A stretch of 64,000 bases of DNA from contig NZ_QHLZ01000007.1 in NCBI RefSeq assembly GCF_003185915.1, positions 1 through 64,000 of the forward strand. The letters are read 5' to 3'. Source of the DNA: Arthrobacter psychrochitiniphilus. Lineage in GTDB: Bacteria; Actinomycetota; Actinomycetes; Actinomycetales; Micrococcaceae. The position numbers and the translations under genes are program-made. This document shows positions 56,972 to 64,000 of the stretch, one piece after another (positions within the stretch are counted from its first letter, which is position 1; each line of letters starts with the position of its first letter). The notes beneath the pieces were generated by a model. That model saw only the letters and a program-made list of their open reading frames with translations, made no database searches and was not told where the DNA came from.

Positions 56972-57204
56972 GACGTTGCCAGACGGTAGCCACCTGTGGT
57001 TTTGCCGCTGATCAGACGGACAGAGCCCGGAACCTATACCAATCTCGAATCAGCGCCTAACTCTATGGTTGGCGACAGCCCCCAGCGGTAGTGGCCACGT
57101 CTCGATTTTCGGTTTGGAGCAAGAGGGTAAACTTACACGGGGGAAAATTTGAGGTGCGCAGTAGATGCACTGCTTGACCCCAACCATTTAGAGGTAAGAA
57201 ATAC

Positions 57205-59310
57205 ATGTCGCTGATCGCCGAGGAGGCACCGAAAGTACGGGGCCGCCGCAGTGCCGCGTCTGATCCGAATTCCCAGCAGAACGGCGGAGACCGGAAATTC
57301 CTGCCGGAAGTGCAGGGGCTCCGCGCAGTTGCTGTACTGATGGTGGTGGCGTATCACGTTTGGTTCGGCCGGATCTCTGGCGGTGTGGATGTCTTTCTCC
57401 TCATTTCATCGTTCCTTTTGACGGGGCAGTTCACACGCAGGCTTGAAAGTGGCAAAGCGCTAGAGCTGTTCAAATACTGGGCCCACTTGTTCAAGCGGCT
57501 CTTGCCTCTCATTGCGCTTACCTTGTTGCTGACTCTGCTAGGTGTCTATGTACTCCTACCGGAAACTGTCTGGTCCAGCATGTTCGGACAGACCTGGGCA
57601 TCCCTTATCTACTATCAGAACTGGTTCCTAGCCTCGGAAGCCGTTGACTACTACGCCACCGACCACAGCGCGGCAAGCCCGCTTCAGCATTTCTGGTCTC
57701 TGTCCATTCAGGGACAGATCTTCATCTTATGGCCCTTGGTGTTCGCGACGGCGGCAATCATCTCCCGCGCTGGAAGACTCCGAATTCGGGCCTTGCTGAT
57801 CTATATATTTGGCGCAATTTTCACCATCTCGTTGCTGTTTTCCATGATCACGACATATACCAATCAGGCTTTTGCCTACTTTGACACGCGGACAAGACTT
57901 TGGGAGTTTGCTCTAGGGTCACTACTTGCGCTGATCCTGCCCTACCTATCCTTCAAACGATCCACCCGAATATTTCTGGGCTGGGTAGGCATTGTGGCCA
58001 TTCTGTCCTGCGGATTCATCTTGCAAGTGGGCCAGAAATTCCCCGGCTATATGGCGCTCTGGCCTACATTGGCCGCTGCACTTATCATCGTGGCTGGCTT
58101 TACTAACAGCAAACTTGGGGTGGACAGGTTCCTGAGTTGGAAGCCGCTAGTTAGGCTGGGTGACAGTTCGTACGCCCTGTATCTTTTTCACTGGCCGCTC
58201 TTGGTGTTCTTCCTCGTCTTCACGGGCCGTGAACAAGCCGGACTCAAGGCTGGCGCCGTCATCATCCTTGTTTCAATTCTGGCTGCGATCATCGCCACAA
58301 AGCTTGTGGACACACCTATCCGGCGTAGCAAATGGATCGAGAAGAAACGACGCCGCGCGGTCCTGACCATAGCGATTTGTATTGCGTTAGTTGCTGCTCC
58401 GCTGGGTGCATGGCAAGGAAAGCTGAAAATTCAGGAATTACTTCAAGCGGCACAGTCCAAAGCCGATCAAGCAGAAGTTGTCCGAAACTATCCTGGCGCG
58501 CTTTCACTTCAGGACGGGTTTGTGGATACCGCTGATCCAGCTTTGCCAATGACGCCTCCGTTGACTGCACTAAATAAACAGTGGGTGAACCTAGGAAATG
58601 AATGTACGGAGAAATTCCTTCCAATTGAGCAGATTTTGGCCGATAAATGCGGCCAAACCGCACCTGTGAAGACGCCAAGAAAGACCATCGTGATTATCGG
58701 TGATTCGCATGCGGAGCAAATTGCTGGGGCACTCATGCCTGTGGCTAAGAGCAATGATTGGCAGCTAGTTTCTCTGCTTTTAGGCGGGTGTGACTTTGGA
58801 AGCGAGTCCGCCCCATCTGGCAGGAACGAGACATGCCAAGCGTTCAATAATGCCGCAATGAATTACGTGCTAAAGCTGAAGCCGGATGCTGTTTTTACGA
58901 TTTCTACGGACGCCGTCCCGGATTCACCGGACGAGAGTCTCATTCCAGGGTATGAGGCAGCGGTACAGAGGTTTGCGGGCGCAGGTATTGACGTCATTGG
59001 TGTCCGAGACAATCCCCGTTTTAGCGACAGCAAGTCAGCCTGTGTGGCAAAATCAGGTCCTGACGCCTGCGCCTTCAAGCAGGCCGATCATCTGGCAGCA
59101 ACGGACCCGGCAGCATCGCTGAATAGCATCAACGGCGCGCACATGATTGATCTCACTGATCAGTACTGCAAGGACGGGAACTGCCCTGCAGTTCTAGGTA
59201 ACGTCCTTGTTTATCTTGATGACAACCACCTCACGTGGGACTTTGCCCGCACCATGGCGCCAGCCCTTGGGGAACGCATTGCCGCCTCAACGGGGTGGGA
59301 CGTCAGGTAG
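57205..59310 (+). CDS. Membrane O-acyltransferase with SGNH domain, second paralogue
   Basis: The 701-residue protein shares the layout of the one at 30969-33080: acyltransferase-3 domain (about 30-400; EVQGLRAVAVLMVVAYHVWF) and an SGNH domain with GDSHAEQIAG near 496 and DDNHLT near 671. It differs at conserved spots: LLISSFLLT for VISGFLIT, and SIQGQIFILWP for SVEEQFYFIWP, losing both glutamates. The GDSH and DxxH residues remain. Similar substitutions may occur in other actinobacterial members, so inactivity is not implied. AGAGG precedes the ATG. The substrate may be the second glycan. Confidence 0.85.
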   Translation: MSLIAEEAPKVRGRRSAASDPNSQQNGGDRKFLPEVQGLRAVAVLMVVAYHVWFGRISGGVDVFLLISSFLLTGQFTRRLESGKALELFKYWAHLFKRLLPLIALTLLLTLLGVYVLLPETVWSSMFGQTWASLIYYQNWFLASEAVDYYATDHSAASPLQHFWSLSIQGQIFILWPLVFATAAIISRAGRLRIRALLIYIFGAIFTISLLFSMITTYTNQAFAYFDTRTRLWEFALGSLLALILPYLSFKRSTRIFLGWVGIVAILSCGFILQVGQKFPGYMALWPTLAAALIIVAGFTNSKLGVDRFLSWKPLVRLGDSSYALYLFHWPLLVFFLVFTGREQAGLKAGAVIILVSILAAIIATKLVDTPIRRSKWIEKKRRRAVLTIAICIALVAAPLGAWQGKLKIQELLQAAQSKADQAEVVRNYPGALSLQDGFVDTADPALPMTPPLTALNKQWVNLGNECTEKFLPIEQILADKCGQTAPVKTPRKTIVIIGDSHAEQIAGALMPVAKSNDWQLVSLLLGGCDFGSESAPSGRNETCQAFNNAAMNYVLKLKPDAVFTISTDAVPDSPDESLIPGYEAAVQRFAGAGIDVIGVRDNPRFSDSKSACVAKSGPDACAFKQADHLAATDPAASLNSINGAHMIDLTDQYCKDGNCPAVLGNVLVYLDDNHLTWDFARTMAPALGERIAASTGWDVR

Positions 59311-59320
59311 CTCTTTCGTT

Positions 59321-59535
59321 GTATAAGGTCTTGATCTGCTGATGCAAGGCATGGAGGTCCGCGCCTTGGTTGAGGCAGTGGTCAACAACTCTGTCAACAA
59401 CTCTGTCAACAACTATGGCGAACGCTCCATGCTCGGTGCGGTGCTGGCCCTCGCTCAAGCCGACGATGCCAAGCTGACGGTGTGCAACGCCGTCGCCGGT
59501 TTCGGTGCGCTGCAACCACTCCTTGAAGATCCAGA
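59321..59535 (+). pseudogene. Decayed duplicate of the tadA 5' region
   Basis: This stretch aligns with 61470-61659 inside tadA at about 87 percent identity by hand count (24 mismatches over roughly 190 aligned bases). It carries QGMEVRALVEAVVNNSVNNS and YGERSMLGAVLALAQADDA, and NAVAGFGALQPLLEDP. It differs by a one-base insertion near its start, and GTCAACAACTCT present in two extra copies (in frame). After LLEDP the similarity ends. No start codon, Walker motif or rest of the gene follows. Same orientation as tadA, with the LGFP gene between the two copies. Confidence 0.85.
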
Positions 59536-59625
59536 TGAAGTCATGCATATTGTGCAAGCCGGAGGTCTCGGACGATTGGACACGACTTGGTTGGTTTCTC
59601 CGCCAGGAACGTTACTGGGAGAGGA

Positions 59626-61215
59626 TCACCAGGGGCGCGCGCCGGGTGCTGCCCAGGAAACCACTCCATGCTGAAACTGTTGTTCGCAGTAACCGTTGGC
59701 GCAGACTTCATTCCAAATTGGGTAGCCCATTCGTCCATTGACTCCGCCTAGCTGGTTCCAGCGCGACTGTATGCCATTCTTGACGAAAACGGCTGTGCGA
59801 GTGTTTGGTGACCAGTAGTAACGACCGGTTTGGAATTGCTGATAACAACCTTTCTGGGCGAGTCCACAGATCTCATCACCCAAAGGGTAGCCCTCCGGGC
59901 CCAACCATCCAGCGAAGGCACCGGTGTGCGCTGCACCTATGGCTCCACGCGTTATGCGAGCACCCGAGGCTGCCGACCAAATAATGGTCCCTCCTTGAAA
60001 CCCTTGCTTGCAGCCTCCGCGAGGAATCCCACACTGCTCCTCGGCAGTTGGATAGCCCAGGTAGCTATTCTGGGCGCCGACGCTTGTGTACCGTGACCCG
60101 ATGGCTCCTCGAAGAGTCTTTGCTCCGGTTTTGGTAGACCAAGCTATTTGCCCGTTCTGGAAGTTCTGAACACAACCTTTATCGCGCAAATTACACTTTT
60201 CATCACTCAGTGGAAGGCCAAGAGTGCCCACCATGAATCCTGAATTCCAGTACATCGACCTGATGCCACCCCGGACTATTGTGGCGCCAGTCCTCTTTGA
60301 CCAGATGATCTGCCCGCCCTGAAAAGACTGAAGACATGAAGGCGTTGAACCAAAACATTCTTCTTGATCAATGGGATAACCGAGAATGCCGTTTTGAGCA
60401 GCGGTGCTTACCCACTTGGACTTGATGCCACCTTTGATCAATGAGGCAGCTGATGTGGAGCTGGAGAAGATCGTCCCGGTGTCGAAGCTTTGGCTGCATC
60501 CCTTGTCCTTCAGGCCGCATGAAGCCTGGCCAATAGGGTAGCCAACAACGGAGATTCCACCGAGCCAGTTAAACCTGTAGCCGATATCTGTTCCAAGTGC
60601 GATTGGGATAATGCCCTGCAGAGCTCGCCAAGTGCGAACCGTGATTCCCTTGCCGTCGAAGGAGTCGAACTCTTGGTATGAGCCTTCTGTGGTATTAATT
60701 TCATCAGTAACTGGCACGCCTATTCCTGATTTCAATCCCCCAACTTCAAACCATTGGGGTCCAACATGCCCTTGACTTCTGAGCGCAACCGTTACGGTAT
60801 TGCCTCTGACAACGAAGATTGTGCCACCCTCAAATTCTTGGCGGCAGATTCCGTCCTGACAGTTGGCATCTGCGGAGGGTTCCCCCAACACGCTTAGGGC
60901 TCCACCCATTTTCTGCCACTTCTCGGTCATGAGCTTGGTGAGGACGGCGGGCACCGACATAGGTGCAGCTGGTGGAGTCGCTAGCTTTGTAATTGGAGAT
61001 GGAATCAGTACGGACGTTGGCTCCGGAGTGATCGGTTCAGGAGAGGCTGGCTCGTGGTCTGGAGAAAAAGTGGGGATGGCTGGTAGAGCTGACTCAACTG
61101 CAACCGTTGGAGATGGCGTAGGTGAACTCTCGCTCTCCGCCGAAGCTGGTGAAACCACCCAGCCGGTCATGACCATGCTCAAGGCTGCGACCAGCGCGAT
61201 AGTTCGTCGTTTCAC
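59626..61215 (-). CDS. Secreted LGFP-repeat cell-wall protein
   Basis: The 529-residue protein has a signal peptide (start VKRRTIALVAALSMVMTGWV, cleavage about residue 30), a Pro/Ser/Thr linker with PEPTS-like repeats to about 95, and then about eight LGFP-type repeats of 40-50 residues to the end (LGYPIDQEECFGS, LGLPLSDEKCNL, LGYPTAEEQCGI, MGYPIWNEVCANG). It has no catalytic domain. It is probably a wall-bound structural or adhesive protein. I start it at the GTG at 61215 (GGGGGAATCC upstream); the frame continues to 61533 but there it only mirrors tadA. Confidence 0.85.
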   Translation of the reverse strand: MKRRTIALVAALSMVMTGWVVSPASAESESSPTPSPTVAVESALPAIPTFSPDHEPASPEPITPEPTSVLIPSPITKLATPPAAPMSVPAVLTKLMTEKWQKMGGALSVLGEPSADANCQDGICRQEFEGGTIFVVRGNTVTVALRSQGHVGPQWFEVGGLKSGIGVPVTDEINTTEGSYQEFDSFDGKGITVRTWRALQGIIPIALGTDIGYRFNWLGGISVVGYPIGQASCGLKDKGCSQSFDTGTIFSSSTSAASLIKGGIKSKWVSTAAQNGILGYPIDQEECFGSTPSCLQSFQGGQIIWSKRTGATIVRGGIRSMYWNSGFMVGTLGLPLSDEKCNLRDKGCVQNFQNGQIAWSTKTGAKTLRGAIGSRYTSVGAQNSYLGYPTAEEQCGIPRGGCKQGFQGGTIIWSAASGARITRGAIGAAHTGAFAGWLGPEGYPLGDEICGLAQKGCYQQFQTGRYYWSPNTRTAVFVKNGIQSRWNQLGGVNGRMGYPIWNEVCANGYCEQQFQHGVVSWAAPGARPW

Positions 61216-61420
61216 GGATTCCCCCGGGTGGATTTTACAAAGGCTTCCCAAATATATGCTTGTGATGCCAGCGGCGCAATACCGAACGACATGAAGTAGC
61301 CACCTGCAGCCCCTACTTATCCACAGCCGCACGATTGCCCCTAGCGCGTCCCTATTGAACGGGTCTAGGCTCCTGACCATTGGCAAAGGCGAACACCGCA
61401 AAGGGGCGGACGTGGTCTGA

Positions 61421-62644
61421 TTGGATGCGCTGACACAAGTTGAGGATGAAGTCCGGGAGCTCATCCGCCGTAAAGGTCTTGATCCGCTGAGGCAAGGCAT
61501 GGAAGTCCGTGCCTTGGTTGAGGCAGCGGTCAACGATTATGGCGAGCGCTCCCTACTCGGTGCGGTGCCAGCACTTGCCCAAGCTGCCGATGCGAAACGC
61601 ACGGTGTTCAACGCCGTCGCCGGTTTCGGTGCACTGCAACCACTCCTTGAAGATCCGGACATAGAGGAAATTTGGCTCAACGCCCCTGATGAGGTGTTTG
61701 TGGCTAGGCACGGCGAATCCGAACTCACCAACCTGGTATTCACCGCAGAGCAAGTGCGCGATCTGGTGGAACGGATGCTGAAAAGTTCTGGCCGCCGGCT
61801 GGATTTGAGCAGCCCCTTCGTGGACGCTGCCCTACCGGACGGCAGCCGGCTGCACGTGGTGATCCCGGACATCACCCAAACCCATTGGGCCGTGAACATC
61901 CGCAAGTTTACTGCCCGGGCCAGCCGCCTGGACCATCTGGTGGAGCTGGGTTCCCTCACACCACAGGCGGCACGTTTTTTGGGGGCAGCCGTCAGCAGCG
62001 GGCTGAACATCCTGGTCTCGGGCGCAACCCAGGCTGGTAAAACCACACTGCTGAACTGTTTGGCCTCCGGTATTGGTTCCCGCGAGCGTGTGGTTACCGT
62101 CGAGGAAATATTCGAGCTGAAGCTTCCCCTGCGCGACGTGGTGGGGCTGCAATGCCGCCAACCCAACCTCGAGGGCATGGGCGAGATCCCGCTGCGCCGC
62201 CTCGTCAAGGAGGCACTGCGCATGCGCCCAGACCGGCTCATTGTGGGTGAGGTGCGTGAGGCGGAAAGCCTGGACATGCTGATCGCCCTAAATAGTGGTC
62301 TTCCCGGGATGGCCTCGGTCCATGCCAACTCTGCGCATGACGCCGTGGTGAAGATTTGCACCCTCCCGCTTCTCGCAGGAGAGAACATCACGGCCGCCTT
62401 CGTCCTGCCAACAGTGGCGGCCTGTATAGACCTGGTGGTGCACTGCGTCCGAGCCCCCAACGGGCGGCGGTCCGTGGGGCAAATCCTGGCCCTGGGCCGC
62501 CGTGTGGAAAACGGCATCATCGAATCGAGCCTCGTCTTTGACACGGTCAACGGCCGGCTGGAAGCCTCGGACACCGCTATGCCGGCTCCTGAGAAGTTCG
62601 CAGCGGCAGGCTACAACGTGGCTGCCTTGATGGGGGAGTCCTAA
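61421..62644 (+). CDS. tadA: TadA/CpaF pilus assembly ATPase
   Basis: The 407-residue secretion ATPase has Walker A SGATQAGKTTLLN near residue 201, an Asp/Glu box (TVEEIFELKL) and Walker B RPDRLIVGEVREAESL near 268, and HANSAHDAVVKI after it. It powers assembly of Flp-type pili with TadB and TadC. It starts with TTG at 61421 directly after an in-frame TGA; the ATG at 61425 is out of frame. The stop overlaps the tadB start by one base. A partial copy of its 5' part lies 2 kb upstream. Confidence 0.92.
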   Translation: MDALTQVEDEVRELIRRKGLDPLRQGMEVRALVEAAVNDYGERSLLGAVPALAQAADAKRTVFNAVAGFGALQPLLEDPDIEEIWLNAPDEVFVARHGESELTNLVFTAEQVRDLVERMLKSSGRRLDLSSPFVDAALPDGSRLHVVIPDITQTHWAVNIRKFTARASRLDHLVELGSLTPQAARFLGAAVSSGLNILVSGATQAGKTTLLNCLASGIGSRERVVTVEEIFELKLPLRDVVGLQCRQPNLEGMGEIPLRRLVKEALRMRPDRLIVGEVREAESLDMLIALNSGLPGMASVHANSAHDAVVKICTLPLLAGENITAAFVLPTVAACIDLVVHCVRAPNGRRSVGQILALGRRVENGIIESSLVFDTVNGRLEASDTAMPAPEKFAAAGYNVAALMGES

Positions 62645-63498
62645 TGTCCGCGGTCCTCGGGCTGCTGGCAGGCCTGGGGATGTTCCTGATCTGGATGGCC
62701 TGCTGGAGTGAACCTGCCCGCAGCGCTGTCCCGGTCCGGGGTAATAAGGTGGCCTCATTGCTCCACCGGGCCGGCGTTCCTCAAGTCAGCCCTGCCTCCC
62801 TGCTGGTCAGCACCGCCGTGTTTGCCGTGGTGGTGGTCCTGATTGTTGTGGTGCTGACGCGCGCCCCGGCCATAGCCTTGTGCTTTGGCTTGTTCAGCGC
62901 CTACCTGCCCTTTGCGCTGCTGGCGATGCGCGCACGACGCCGGGCGGCAGTCATGCGCGATCTCTGGCCTGACGTTGTGGACCATTTACGCTCAGCCATC
63001 AGAGCCGGGCTTTCACTTCCCGAAGCTCTGACTCAGCTGGGGAGCAAGGGTCCGCTCCAACTCCGTGAAGAATTCAAAGCCTTTGGTGCGGATTACCGGG
63101 CCACCGGGCACTTCGAAAGCGCCTTGCAAAGACTCAAAGGATCATTGGCTGATCCCGTTGCGGACAGGATCATTGAGGCGTTGCGGCTCACGCGCGATGT
63201 TGGCGGCTCCGACTTGGGCAAACTGCTGGGCACGCTCTCCGAATTCCTGCGGGACCACGCCAGAACCCGGAGCGAACTTGAGGCCCGGCAGTCATGGACG
63301 GTCAATGCAGCCCGCCTGGCCGTAGCCGCGCCCTGGATTGTACTGATGCTCATGGCCACGCGCCCCGAAGCCATTGGCGCGTATAACTCAGCGCCCGGGT
63401 GGGCGGTACTGGGAGGGGGCCTTGTGCTCTCCGTGGTTTGCTACCGGATCATGCTGCGCATTGGGGCGTTGCCAGAGGAACAGCGGGTGCTGCAATGA
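62644..63498 (+). CDS. tadB: TadB-like type II/IV secretion F-domain protein
   Basis: The 284-residue inner membrane protein has two N-terminal hydrophobic segments, a cytoplasmic F domain (about 95-215, RDLWPDVVDHLRSAIRAGLS) and two C-terminal segments, the TadB plan. It forms the platform on which TadA acts. The ATG at 62644 overlaps the tadA stop by one base and the stop overlaps the tadC start by four. Confidence 0.9.
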   Translation: MSAVLGLLAGLGMFLIWMACWSEPARSAVPVRGNKVASLLHRAGVPQVSPASLLVSTAVFAVVVVLIVVVLTRAPAIALCFGLFSAYLPFALLAMRARRRAAVMRDLWPDVVDHLRSAIRAGLSLPEALTQLGSKGPLQLREEFKAFGADYRATGHFESALQRLKGSLADPVADRIIEALRLTRDVGGSDLGKLLGTLSEFLRDHARTRSELEARQSWTVNAARLAVAAPWIVLMLMATRPEAIGAYNSAPGWAVLGGGLVLSVVCYRIMLRIGALPEEQRVLQ

Positions 63499-64000
63499 CG
63501 GGGCAGCTGCTGCTGGTGACCGGCGTTGGGCTTGTCCTGGGGGCCGGGCTATGGCTGACGTTGGTGCGTCTTCCTGCCATGCGTCGGCCCAGCTTTGCCC
63601 AACGTGTGGAACCTCAATTGCTGACGGCTTCCAGGCGTTCCCGGCTTCTGGAGAAGGAAGAACAAGTGCCGCTCTTTGGCCCACTGGAGCGTATTGCGCG
63701 CCTGGTGCTCAAGGATGCTGTGCAGAGACTTGGCCGGAGCAATATCAGTGTTCACGGACTCAGTGCCCGTCTTGCACAGGCTGGGCGGCAAGAGAGTGCT
63801 CTGGAATTCCGCGCCGCACAGTTGCTTGTTGCCGGGGTGGGGCTGCTTTTAGGGGTGCTGTTGACGCTGTTCTTACTGTGGCAGGGCCGCCTGAATCTTC
63901 TGGGCGCTGTGGTGCTCTCTGTGGGGCCCATGATGGGCGGGTACGTGTTGTATGACTACCTTCTGAGCTCACGGATCCAACGCCGGCAGGCCCGCATGCT
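63495..64000 (+). CDS. tadC: TadC-like platform protein, cut by the window end
   Basis: An ATG at 63495 overlaps the tadB stop and the frame stays open to the last base (168 codons). It begins MTGQLLLVTGVGLVLGAGLW, a membrane segment, then a charged linker and LARLVLKDAVQ-like helical region, and further membrane segments at about 115-135 and 142-160. By position and plan it is TadC; the main F domain lies outside the window. Confidence 0.85.
   Translation, partial: MTGQLLLVTGVGLVLGAGLWLTLVRLPAMRRPSFAQRVEPQLLTASRRSRLLEKEEQVPLFGPLERIARLVLKDAVQRLGRSNISVHGLSARLAQAGRQESALEFRAAQLLVAGVGLLLGVLLTLFLLWQGRLNLLGAVVLSVGPMMGGYVLYDYLLSSRIQRRQARM

Noticed and set aside
59303..59557. 84-codon minus-strand gene
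   Set aside because: It is the mirror frame of the tadA remnant and a similar mirror exists opposite intact tadA.
61216..61533. N-terminal extension of the LGFP gene
   Set aside because: These codons only mirror the tadA 5' region; signal peptide and ribosome-binding site place the start at 61215.
61537..62574. 345-codon minus-strand open frame
   Set aside because: Antisense to tadA, which has all secretion-ATPase motifs.

Overview
The window comes from the chromosome of a high-GC Gram-positive actinobacterium, most likely Arthrobacter or a close relative in the Micrococcaceae. This rests on the conserved order lpqB, comF, hpf, secA, Rv3235-like, on a WhiB1-type regulator, a very large NAD-specific glutamate dehydrogenase, a PdtaS-type histidine kinase, many GTG starts and an actinobacterial tad pilus locus. 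I assign no species.

Bases 1-10.6 kb are housekeeping: the end of lipoprotein LpqB, ComF, long-form ribosome hibernation factor, a MarR/MFS efflux pair, SecA, and two envelope-linked genes (Rv3235-like and LysM). From 10.7 to 13.8 kb lies the front of a tad (Flp-type) pilus locus: a helix-turn-helix protein, a SAF/CpaB-like protein and a CpaE-like protein. The tad ATPase TadA and the platform proteins TadB and TadC appear only at 61.4-64.0 kb, about 47.6 kb away. Between them come glutamate dehydrogenase, PdtaS, WhiB and a 1500-residue FHA-FtsK/SpoIIIE ATPase resembling EssC (13.8-25.8 kb), and then a large surface-glycan region (26-61 kb).

The glycan region has two modules. The first (26.2-33.1 kb) is a tightly coupled set: UDP-galactopyranose mutase, a GlfT2-like polymerising galactofuranosyltransferase, an ABC exporter pair (Wzm/Wzt) and an acyltransferase. 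It looks like a galactofuran synthesis, export and O-acylation pathway. An ISL3-family insertion sequence with perfect 8-bp target duplications follows. The second (37.2-48.6 kb) carries four genes that together fit synthesis of UDP-2,3-diacetamido-2,3-dideoxyglucuronic acid (WbpA, WbpD, WbpE and WbpB types), then five glycosyltransferases, a DUF2304 membrane protein and a Wzx-type flippase. A secreted GH25 lysozyme with VCBS/FG-GAP-like repeats and galE come next. Two paralogous DUF6541 membrane proteins flank the second module, each near one of two paralogous acyltransferases.

The right edge (55-61.5 kb) shows rearrangement: a decayed two-gene remnant broken by a frameshift at a G-run and by an in-frame stop inside an expanded heptamer repeat, two LGFP-repeat cell-wall proteins (one a VanY-type carboxypeptidase), and a partial, decayed copy of the 5' end of tadA about 2 kb upstream of the intact gene. 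No rRNA, tRNA or CRISPR array was recognised. The strongest leads are the split tad locus with its duplicated tadA fragment, the two-glycan island with matching LGFP proteins, and the orphan EssC-like ATPase.
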